Below are positions 1-8,576 of a DNA stretch of 64,000 nucleotides, in pieces. The notes beneath the pieces were generated by a model that was given only the letters and a program-made list of their open reading frames with translations, made no database searches and was not told the origin of the DNA. The DNA is taken from NCBI RefSeq assembly GCF_907164915.1, contig NC_061868.1, forward strand, positions 26,283,819 through 26,347,818, read 5' to 3'. The translations under genes and the position numbers were made by a program. The DNA comes from Impatiens glandulifera. Taxonomy: Eukaryota; Streptophyta; Magnoliopsida; Ericales; Balsaminaceae. Numbering within the stretch: the stretch's first letter is position 1; each line of letters begins with the position of its first letter.

Positions 1-279
1 CATATATCCAAATTAACCACAACTCTCGACCCGGCAATCCGGACACTTTAAAAATTAAGCATCAATATATATATAGAGATTTCTTAATTGTTTTAGAATA
101 TATAAGTGGTAGTTTCTAAACTAACTACGCAAAGATTAAATAATTATCACAATCCAGATATATTATTTCTAAAAATTATCGACGCGATCAGAGGTGTCCG
201 TGACTTATCAAGATTAAATAACCCAGAGAGCACGGTATTTTCGCCTGATATGAATTAGATGCTCCAAAGCTCACCATAC

Positions 280-647
280 TGTGACTAAAATAAATATTAG
301 GGGGTCTACGAGTAGACAAGACACGTGGAGGCATCGAAATAGCTATATCATGAAGCTTTTTGTTTCTAAATTTTGTTATTTATTTTTAATTTTAATTTTT
401 TTTTGTTCATCCTAAACTTATTTTCTTTTTTTTTATTTCAGGTCCTAGTCTGTTAGGCCAAATAAAAGGAAATTATTAAGTTGTAACCATACAACAATCC
501 ACTAAGAGACTAATACTCAACATTATTATCATGTAATGAAAGAGCACTAGTTCATATTTGTTTCATATTCTCTCACCCCTCTAGCTTCCCTAAGTCTTCA
601 TCTTCTCCGACTTTTTATGATTCTCGTCTCTTTATAAAAACGTATCA
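280..647 (+). repeat. 5' LTR of the old gypsy element
   Basis: It begins TGTGACTAAAATAAA and ends GTATCA next to a PBS-like site. The same sequence recurs at 42736-43122, and its first part recurs at 8499-8576, so it is an LTR family with three copies here. It contains a long T-rich stretch (about 358-440). It has drifted by many substitutions and small indels from the 42.7-kb copy. Confidence 0.75.
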
Positions 648-649
648 AG

Positions 650-661
650 TGATATCAAAGC
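650..661 (+). other. Primer binding site, tRNA-Met type, degenerate
   Basis: The sequence TGATATCAAAGC lies 2 bases after the LTR end. It differs at two positions from TGGTATCAGAGC, the initiator-tRNA-Met site used by many plant LTR elements. Confidence 0.55.
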
Positions 662-849
662 CGTCAATTCTCACTATGGTCAAAATAAAGTATTAGTCAG
701 ATTCTTTACACGTAGATGTGGATAGTCCGATCCATTGAAGAACAATAAATTTCTTAACATCTAAAGATAATTTTGATAGTTCGGAAGATAGTCTAGGTTC
801 ATCATTAATGCGTAGAAAAAGGGAGAGATCATATGTCCCTCCCATGAGA

Positions 850-1096
850 CTCACGATGCTTTTTTTAGATTTGATGGAGTGGTTGATGAAGGCTAGTTAA
901 TTTTAGTAAAGCATTCTTTAGAGTCGATAGAACAATCGATATAACTAAAGTCGAGATTGCTCCTATCCATTTCACTGGTGTTGCTCGAACATGGTTAGAT
1001 AATACCTACAAACAAGAAATTTTACTATAGCATTGACATGGGCTAGATACAAGAAGTCGTTACTCCAACAGATCAGACATTCTATATGTCACATTC
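850..1096 (+). pseudogene. gag, 5' part (gypsy), interrupted
   Basis: The plus-strand translation gives RFDGV near the start and then IAPIHFTGVARTWL, a clear match to the retrotransposon gag domain and to the better preserved antisense copy at 2761-3003 (IAPIHFSGEARIWY). Stops and frame changes are frequent. The reading breaks at 1096, where the minus-strand element begins, and resumes after 3961. Role when intact: capsid-like protein packaging the element RNA. Confidence 0.65.
1028..1096. repeat. 69-bp direct repeat, left copy
   Basis: This stretch of the outer gag recurs at 3893-3961 with three mismatches. The two copies bracket the inserted minus-strand element exactly, so they look like an unusually long target-site duplication or a rearrangement product. 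Confidence 0.8.
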
Positions 1097-1487
1097 TGTT
1101 ACGACTTGTTTCGTAAGGTGTGTTTATGGGTTCAAGAATCAAGTTCTTGATCTTAGGACCGGTGGAAATTCTATAATCAAAGGGAAGCGGAAGGATTTCA
1201 ATAGAGAATTTGGGAGGGGGGATAGAAGAACCAAGGATGCAAAGAGAAATATTGTTGGTCTATACCAAACAATCCATAGTAAATAATAATAGACGAATGG
1301 GGACGAAGTTCATATCTTCATTATTCCATTCATGGGTCTTTGGGGAAGAAAGATCAGCCTTATATAGGTGATGTCTTGCCCCATAATATTCGGTTACAAC
1401 AACTACTAGAAAATAATAGAATTCGGTTTGTAAAATAGAAAAGGAAATCTAAACAAAATATTAATACAACAAAACAGAAATTTGGCA
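1097..1487 (-). repeat. 3' LTR of the nested element, truncated inside
   Basis: It begins TGTTACGACTTG and matches 3422-3810. On the minus strand it holds the TATA box CTATATAAGG (complement of about 1359-1368). No polypurine tract is visible beyond 1487, which suggests a deletion running from RT into this LTR. Confidence 0.7.
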
Positions 1488-1543
1488 ATGTCGAGTTTTT
1501 CATTGTTTAGAGCTGACCTTTGTTGCTGCAATGTCTCCAGCGC

Positions 1544-2335
1544 CTAGTGCAAAAATAATTTCTTCCAACTTCGATTACACTCTATAGTGTCTTCAAAAAT
1601 CCAAGTCAAGCCTTTTTCCCGAACCAGCATAACAGGGGCAACAAAGGAACCATAACTTCTAATTAGATCTTCAGGAATATCTTCCAAGGTCATTTCCGCG
1701 AGGGAAACAGTTTGGCCTTCGGGTTTACTCTTTATTTGCATTTTGGCAGCAACACTATATTCATCTAAAGTCTTTTCCAGCTGGTTTCCATGCATCAAAG
1801 TGGCCTGCGACCGAGGAATCCCCTTTAGGACCGTGGTTCTGTCTTGCTTCTCAAAGTATAGGGTCCGCTTTTCGAAGTCCCAAGATGACGGGCCTAGAGT
1901 AATCAGTCATTCAATGCCCAACACAATATCATATCCGTCCATGGAAATTACCTTCATTTCTGTTTGATATTCATTGTCTTCTATCGACCACTTCAAGTCT
2001 TTGCAAACACTAAAAAATAACACATTAGACCCATCGACCACTCTAACCGATTGCACCCGGGTTGCTATGCTTTTGTGGTCTATTTTCTCCAAAATCTTTC
2101 TATTGATAAAATAGTGGGTGCTGCCTGTATCGATCAAGATCACTACCGGCAGGTTCCCAACTTTGCTAAGAATTTGGAGCGTTTGAAAAACTTTAGAACC
2201 GGTCAGGGCATGTAAGGATATAGGTGGTTCATCCCTTGCACCGAGCAACGAAGGTAAATCATCAAAAACAGGTTCTTGATCGGGTTGTTGATCTTCTTGA
2301 TTGGCCGAGATCATGAATAACTTTGATTCACACAT
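1544..2335 (-). pseudogene. Aspartic protease and start of RT (gypsy pol), broken
   Basis: On the minus strand this frame codes CESKLFMI, the usual sequence after the gag zinc knuckle, then the protease active site VILIDTGSTHYFIN at about 2140-2100, and VLGIE near the protease end. A TGG-to-TGA change stops it at 1907-1909, but the frame continues with LITLG and then YGSFVAPVMLVREKG, the segment that opens the gypsy reverse transcriptase. It then ends abruptly near 1544. The protease would cleave the gag-pol polyprotein inside virus-like particles. The catalytic Asp-Thr-Gly triad is intact, although the gene is dead. Confidence 0.8.
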
Positions 2336-3390
2336 ATGGTTTGGTTGTCATTTTTATTACAAGAGTAGCATAGGCCTTTCTTTCTCTTTTCATCCATTGA
2401 GACCGGGTCTAATTGCTTAACATGGCACTGGTTTGCACTTGAAGAGGACCCATATGATGAATTCTTGAAGTCGGTATTGGTGCTCGGCAAGGCTGTGTTG
2501 ATATTCGATGGCTTGGGCAGCAACGGTGCTTTGGCGCTGTACAAGTGTCCGCTGCACATTATGGACCGATACGTTGCTTCTTGGACCTTAGCCATGGCCA
2601 TGGCTTTGTTTAGAGAATCTGGGAATCGCAACCTGATGCAATTTGCAATTTCCTCCCTTAGACCAGACAAGTAGAAATCTATGACGTAGTCCCTTGGCAT
2701 ATGTAATAACTTTTGAGAGATCGACATGTACCGGAGATTATATTCTTGAACCGAACCAACCTATTTCAAATTCATTAGTTGCCTCATTGGAGTGTCGTGT
2801 ATAGAGGGCCCAAATTGCGCCAAAAGGTCTCTCTTGAACACATCCCATGATAATGCTTCCTTTTGGTTGCGGTTCTGAAGATATGACCCGTACCATATTC
2901 TTGCTTCGCCAGAAAAGTGAATGGGGGCGATAGATAATTTAGTATCATCTTTTATCTTGTCCACCCTAAAGAATTGCTCGGCGGATATCAGCCATCCCTC
3001 CACATCGGGTCCATCAAACCGAGGGAAGTCGACCTTGGTTAGCCGAGTGGGAGGAACATAATGTTGGTCGTGGTTCTAGAAAGGGTGATGGGGTCGATAT
3101 GGAGGACCATGGAAATAAGGCTCATCTTGATCATTGGGGCCGGCGCGGGGATCTTGGCCCTTACCCGACGCGACACTTTCGATTGTTGCAAGTCTTTCTT
3201 CAGCGATATTGAATCTTCCGTCTATATTATTGCTTAGTTCGGCCATCTACTGTTTAAGGGCACCATGCAAGGCAACCGATTCAGTCACGTGTTGGTGCAA
3301 AATGGCCTGCGTAGCGGCTGATTGTTGGGACAATCCTTCGATTAGGAACTTTAGTGCTTCCATTTCTGTTTGCTGGCGGGTTTCTACCAT
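2311..3390 (-). pseudogene. gag of the nested gypsy element
   Basis: One minus-strand frame runs from ATG at 3390 (MVETRQQTEMEAL) to the zinc knuckle near 2370-2330. In-frame stops lie near 3247 and at 2761-2763. It shows the N-terminal helical region, VDFPRFDG and EGWLISAEQFF (about 3040-2965), the capsid motif IAPIHFSGEARIWY, and QEYNLRYMSISQ at about 2740. The knuckle reads CYSCNKNDNQTIC: the histidine is lost, and a frameshift moves the protease to the neighbouring frame. Length, about 360 codons, is normal for gypsy gag. It forms the particle shell and binds RNA when intact. Confidence 0.8.
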
Positions 3391-3405
3391 TTAGAGAATC
3401 GCCAA

Positions 3406-3417
3406 GCTATGATACCA
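3406..3417 (-). other. PBS of the nested element
   Basis: The minus strand reads TGGTATCATAGC, 4 bases inside the right LTR. This is one base from the tRNA-Met primer site TGGTATCAGAGC, and it fixes the element's orientation. Confidence 0.75.
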
Positions 3418-3421
3418 AGAA

Positions 3422-3892
3422 TGTTACAACTTGTTTCGTAAGGTGTGTTTATGGGTTCAAGAATGAAGTTCTTGATCTTACGACTGGTGGAAATTCTATA
3501 ATTAAAGGGCAGCGGAAGGATTTCAATAGAGAATTTGCGAGGGGGATAGAAGAACCAAGGGTGCGAAGAGAAATATTGTTGGTCTATACCAAACAGTCCA
3601 TAGTAAATAATAATAGACGAATGGAGGCGAAGTTCATATCTTCATTATTCCATTCATGGGTCCTTGGGGAAGAAAGATCAGCCTTATATAGGTGATGTCT
3701 TGCCCCATAATATTCGGTTACAACAACTACAAGAAAATAATAGAATTCGGTTTGTAAAATAGAAAAGGAAAGCTAAACAAAATATTAATACAACAAAACA
3801 GAAATTTGGCCCATGTGCACACGAGGACCGAGAACGGGTGCCGAGAAAGGTTGTTGGAATTATTCTAGGACCGAGGCCTTGATTTTAGACCC
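3422..3892 (-). repeat. 5' LTR of the nested element
   Basis: It starts TGTTACAACTTG on the plus strand and matches the left LTR as far as about 3810. A further 82 bases (3811-3892) have no partner on the left, either because the left LTR was cut short or because they are not LTR. The minus-strand TATA box CTATATAAGG is at about 3684-3693. Confidence 0.65.
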
Positions 3893-3961
3893 TAGCATTG
3901 ACATGGGCTAGCTACAAGAAGTCGTTACTCCAACAATTCAGACATTCTATATGTCACATTC
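3893..3961. repeat. 69-bp direct repeat, right copy
   Basis: This is the second copy of 1028-1096, with three mismatches. The outer gag continues directly after it (CCTATGACTCAAC), so it marks the far side of the nested insertion. Confidence 0.8.
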
Positions 3962-4540
3962 CTATGACTCAACTGATGATCTGAAACAAACTAAATATGT
4001 TAATGAATATAACATCAGATATTTTGCTATCACTAAAAATATCATACATATGTTTGATGAATATACAATAGATTGTTAGTTGAGTGCTCCTATGGATGAG
4101 ATTATAGATGTTGTTGGACTACTACAACTTGATTCATTAAATTCATTCATGGTTGCATCCAAAGTACATGAATTAATTTATAAATCATTATTAAGTAGTG
4201 GTTATCTACATAGTCATAACCTTCAACTCCTTCCCACTCTCAAGTATCCCAAATCCTCTCCACACTTTACATAATCATTCAAAACCTCACCTACCTATTA
4301 TTCTCTACTCATCTTCTTTTAATCAGAACTCCTAACAAAGATACATACAACATATGGATCCCAAAATTCTAGATGAAAGAAGAAAGAGGGACTCTAATAT
4401 ACATGTGAGGAGAGATATGATTCAAAACCATAAATGTAAACTCAAGCTATTCATTACCTATATGAATGAAAAAGGGAAAGTAGAGAGTTGCATATCCGAG
4501 TAAGAAGAAGTTGCGTGCCATCCCAACCACTCGTTAAACC
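3962..4540 (+). pseudogene. gag, 3' part (outer gypsy), resumed after insertion
   Basis: The reading picks up where 1096 stopped: the residues correspond to the MRQLMNL segment of the nested gag. The stretch 4080-4274 (VASKVHELIYKSLLSSGYLHS) then matches VQEATYRSIMCSGHLYS in the antisense copy. Stops and frameshifts are frequent, and no convincing zinc knuckle survives before the protease segment. Confidence 0.65.
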
Positions 4541-4900
4541 AGTGAATGGCGATCTATCTATCTTCATTCATGCCCCGTATAATTCAAAAAGTTACCAAAT
4601 TCTCTAAATGTTGGGTAAGAATGAGTCACTATCAGTTATCATTATTATATATACTAGTAGTACCCATAATTTCATCAACAACTGGATACTTAAGAATATC
4701 AATCACTCATTATTATCTACACAATCTTTACCTATGAAAGTGGTACACGGATCCAACTTAATTAGCGAAGACTATTGTCAAGGATTAAGATAGTTAATGA
4801 ATGACGAAGAGTATATAAGCTGATATATAGTACTAGCCATATCTAGTTATGATTTTGTATTGGAAATTGAATGGTTAATTACCTTAGGTCCATCATCTTA
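4541..4900 (+). pseudogene. Aspartic protease remnant (outer gypsy)
   Basis: The frame at 4608-4793 reads IIIYTSSTHNFINNWIL, aligning with ILIDTGSTHYFINRKIL of the nested copy. The catalytic Asp-Thr-Gly is replaced by Tyr-Thr-Ser, so the enzyme would be inactive. VVHGSNL follows as in the intact relative, and a degraded VLEIEWLITLG segment lies at about 4855-4890. Confidence 0.7.
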
Positions 4901-5401
4901 AAATATTGAAGAGTTGACCCTAAATTTTGAGCGGTGTAAAATTATTAAGTTCTTGAAGGGTATTAATCAATCTTGATTGAAAATTTTGGAAGTTGATAAG
5001 TTGTCTAAGCTAATGAGCAAAGGGAACAAAATAACAATGATACAAATGAGGAATTCTCAAGAAACAACATGACCATTTTTTTGCAATATCAACCTTGAGT
5101 TTTCATAAGGATCTTATAAAATTGGCCAAGACCTTAGTCAATTATGAGGACCTCTTCTAGAGACCAGTCTAACTACCTCTTATTTGTGATCACAATCACC
5201 AAATTCTACTTAAGTTGGGAACATAACATTTGTTCCTAAGGTCATATAGATATCCGACGATAAAAAAAATAAAAATAAAAAAATGATAGACAACATGTTA
5301 AACAAATGGAATTATCTAGCATAGTCATAGTGCCTTTTTTGTACTAGTAGTTCTAGTAAGGAAGAATGATTTAATGGCGATTATACATCAATTGTCGTTA
5401 A

Positions 5402-5815
5402 TTGAATGTTGCTACCATTATGGATAAATTCCAAATTTCGATCATAGAAGAATTATTAGAAGAAATTCACGTCTTTGTATTCTTCTCCAAGTTAGACATT
5501 CGATTGAGTTATCACCAAATTCGAATGAAGACTACTGATTATTATAAAACGAAATTCCAAACTGACGAAGGCTTATATGAATTTTAGTGATGTTTTTTAT
5601 TACCAATGCGCCCTCTACGTTACAATGTCTCATGGATTCGGTTTTCAAATAATTTTTGAAAAAACTTGTGTTAATTATTTTCGACAACATATTGATATAT
5701 AATACCAATTAAGAGGAACACCTAAGAAACCTATTGGATATATAGAACAAACTTGGAGGAAACCTTAAAAAAAAATAGTCGGGACAAATGTGAGTTTGGC
5801 TGCATTAAGATATGT
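5402..5815 (+). pseudogene. Reverse transcriptase remnant (outer gypsy)
   Basis: 5402-5587 codes FFSKLDIRLSYHQIRM and YKTKFQTDEGLYEF, the classic Ty3/gypsy RT motifs for palm-domain strand formation and template grip. After a stop the reading continues with ITNAPSTLQCLMDSVFK and then IIFDNILIY, where FxDD normally stands; the second catalytic aspartate is changed to asparagine. It is degraded beyond about 5815, and no RNase H follows. Confidence 0.85.
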
Positions 5816-7720
5816 TAGAAATCTTTTCAAATTAAAATCAATTTAATGATTTCAGAAATACTTTATGTACATTAAATCGAATAACGGAAGCGTGATTGTA
5901 TTGAGCACTAACCTTCCGTCATTGCTTGTCTCTCAATAATCACCGATTAACCATAGCGTTTCTCCTACGAAGTACGTCTTCAATGTAACGTTCAAATTTC
6001 TTGCTGGTTTTCTAAACATTTTTATCTCCCTCAACTCTGAATGGTGTAGTTCTTTATAGAAAAAATAGGATTAAGGAACTCTTAAGATAATAAATCATAT
6101 TTATAGAGTTCTTTATGAATGTCAAAGGGTACCTTACCCGCTGAGTAGTGAAGTATCCATTCTCAAACTTGATTTTTATTTTACTATCTAACTCCGACTC
6201 CGAACTCGACGTGTATCTCTATTTATATCCCTCATCCCCGATTCGTTGGGTACTCGATTTCCGACGGATATCTCATTATCCGATTATAATATTTTAAATG
6301 TTGAAAAATAAGAAATATAACTTTAAAACTAATGATATCAAAATAAAAAAAAAATTAAAAAAATAGAATCAATATTTACTCATACTTATGTTGTAGTGGT
6401 GGAAGAATATAAGAACATTGTTGTTATTAGAATTGAAGAAAAACTAGAGAGAATAAATGTTAAAAAATTATAGAGAATATTGTTGAAAAATTAGAGAGAA
6501 TGATGTTGAAGAAGAAGAATGAGGAAAAGAAAATAAAATTTTATTATTAAAACATGTAAAGATGAATAATAATGAGAAATAAATATTTTGATTGAGGTGA
6601 AGTGTAAGATTATATAATAAATGATATATATTTATTGTAATGATTATAATGATTAAAAATTTGAAAAGTCATCACATTTAAAAAGAATTAATATATATAT
6701 ATATATATTAATAGAAAAATGATATAGAGTGCGACTTGGGACAGAGAGAATGCTCTAGCGATGCCTATGTGGCGTACAAGGTGAAATTAAACAAAAAAAA
6801 TCAATTTATCTCTCTTCTTCTCTGTTAGATTAATTAATTTATCTCTCTCATCTGCTAATTAATTTATTTAAACATTAAATTCTAAAACCTAAATTCTAAA
6901 CCCTAAACCCTAAATCTTAAACCAGGTTTAGAGTTTAGGGTTTAGAGTTTAAGGTTTATATTTTATTTAAACATATTATTAAAATATTTAATGTGAGAGT
7001 TTGTTGTAAATTGTTGAATTATTTTATCCGTTAAAAATGAGAGATAATAAATATAAAAAAAAAATGAGTAAAATAATAATCGTGAGAATAGAGATAAATG
7101 AGATAAATTAATTTGTAGAGAAAAAGAGAGAAATTATTTAATAAGAGAAGAGAGAAATTAATTAATAAGAGGAGAGAGAAATTATTTAATAATATTGTAC
7201 TGTGACGTGATGAAGCGTGTCTTAAATATTATTATATTTTTATTTATATTATAATAATTATAATAATATAATTATTATTATATTTTTATCCTCCGAGTAA
7301 AGATATGTATTATTTCTCATATATATATAGTCAGGTATCTGGTTTGGGATTTGAATTTGCACACTTCTCATTCCCGATCCCGACCATCGGGTACCCATAT
7401 ATATCAGATATATCGTATTCATTGTCATTCCTAAAGTAATTTGACATCTAATAATTTTAAGTACTTATTTATATGAATATAAATTAGATGGACCATATTT
7501 CATTTAATTCCATTAAAATGTCATTATCAAGATTTTTATAACCATTGTGTAATTTTAATTATAATGAATTAAAAAAATATATTGAATATCATAATGGACA
7601 AAAATGTCATAGAATTTAATGTGTAATTCCAATTATTTCAATTAATGAATTAATTTGTACAGACAATCAAATAAAATAATTTTTTAGTTCCTTCTCCCAT
7701 GAGTTCCTTAAATTGCAAGT
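5816..7720. other. AT-rich insertion region between RT and integrase
   Basis: No coding sequence is recognisable here. The stretch replaces RNase H and the first half of integrase of the outer gypsy element. It contains short AT microsatellites (for example 6691-6708) and a large imperfect foldback centred near 6928, described separately. The rest looks like decayed non-coding repeat DNA. Confidence 0.5.
6720..7215. repeat. Foldback/MITE-like element with telomere-like centre
   Basis: An imperfect inverted repeat is centred near 6928. The left arm has ctaaaccctaaaccctaaat just before the centre, and the right arm has gtttagagtttagggttt just after it. Outer arms carry oppositely oriented runs of aattaatttatctctctc and gagagaaattaatt-type sequence. 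The centre is built of plant telomere-type CCCTAAA units, with only a few copies per arm, so it is a hairpin rather than a telomere relic array. Confidence 0.55.
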
Positions 7721-7779
7721 GTGTCTCAGGCCATGGCCTCAACTTACCACCGTAATCTGATTACTTACTACCGTAATCT

Positions 7780-8424
7780 GATGATCAGACAAAGTGGTTA
7801 ATTGTTGTCTTGTGACGTGTTGGATAACGCCTTCACCATTCGAAGTTATATATGGATATAAATTTCCGATACAATAACCATACCTCGCGAGCGACTTGAG
7901 AATTGAAGAAGTCAAATGCACTCTACTCACTAGGGAAGCGACTCTTAAATTGTTCAAGTTTCACTTAGGCGAACTTATAACCAGATGAAACAATCATAGG
8001 ATATATGCATGATGGAGGTAAATTTGACAACCGAGGACTAGGCTTCAACCCTCAGCCCTATCAAAAAATGTTAGTGCAAAAGAAGTATCATAAGATAACA
8101 CCATAATTCTTTGGCCTCTTCCTCTTCAAAGGACAGATTAGAGAAGTAACGCATCGGTTGAATATAGGGTATGCAACTAAGATTCGTATTTCAAAGCTCT
8201 CAGTTGAAAAGTTATCGAGAACACCGGAGACCATAAAAGCGAATCCTAATATCATTTCACGGGATAAGGCTTTACAAATCATTCGAGCGGAACGAGATCT
8301 ACAGGTCGATGGCAAACATCGTCATCATGTACAAGTCAAATGTACTGGTAGAGAAGATGACAAAAAATTGTGGGAAGATGCAAAACCTCTAGGGTTTCAA
8401 CATCTAGAGTCGTTGCTGGAATGA
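7780..8424 (+). pseudogene. Integrase C-terminus (outer gypsy)
   Basis: Plus-strand frames give TPSPFEVIYGYKFP, the end of the gypsy integrase catalytic core, then LKLFKFHLG, then FNPQPYQK (the usual LKLQPYRQ) and KYHKITP-stop-FFG. REVTHRLNIG follows, the GEVAYRL region of the C-terminal domain. The final segment (8158-8424) has WEDAKPLGFQHLESLLE, placed where gypsy chromodomain-type tails end. At least two stops and frame shifts kill it. When intact it inserts the cDNA into the host genome. Confidence 0.7.
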
Positions 8425-8498
8425 GGTCAACGTCGAAAGAGATTTGTCTGAATTCGTCGGGTCGCTGAATTTCTGAAGAGACATGCTTTGTTACTAAA

Positions 8499-8576
8499 TG
8501 TGACTAAAATAAACATTGAACGGTCTAGGAATAGACAAGTGGAAGCATCAAAATATCCAGATGAAGAAGTTGTTTA
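8499..8576 (+). repeat. 3' LTR of outer gypsy, split by a copia insertion
   Basis: It begins TGTGACTAAAATAAACATTG like the LTRs at 280 and 42736. At 8576 it is broken by the copia element. It resumes at 19193-19224 and then shows a deletion of about 430 bases relative to the copy at 42.8-43.26 kb. Confidence 0.8.

Larger units (their letters stand above)
1097..3892 (-). mobile_element. Nested minus-strand Ty3/gypsy deletion derivative
   Basis: Two direct LTR-like repeats (1097-1487 and 3422-3810) flank a minus-strand region coding gag, protease and the first residues of RT. A PBS sits just inside the right repeat, so the right repeat is the 5' LTR. RNase H, integrase, the rest of RT and the polypurine tract are missing, and the left LTR joins directly to RT sequence near 1488. 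The LTR parts differ at roughly 15 of 390 positions, so the insertion is not very recent. It lies antisense inside the gag of a related element. Confidence 0.75.
280..8576 (+). mobile_element. Old Ty3/gypsy LTR retrotransposon, nested and decayed
   Basis: A plus-strand gypsy element can be followed from a 5' LTR (280-647) and PBS (650-661) through gag, protease, RT and the integrase C-terminus to a 3' LTR starting at 8499. The domain order PR-RT-IN is that of Ty3/gypsy. Every coding part has stops or frameshifts, so it cannot be functional. It is interrupted by a minus-strand gypsy element (1097-3892), by AT-rich material at about 5816-7720 in place of RNase H and the front of integrase, and by a copia element at 8577 that splits the 3' LTR. 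The end of that LTR reappears at 19193. Confidence 0.8.

Noticed and set aside
6877..6955. Interstitial telomere
   Set aside because: Only a few CCCTAAA/TTTAGGG units, facing each other in a foldback. Too short and in inverted orientation, so not a telomere fusion array.
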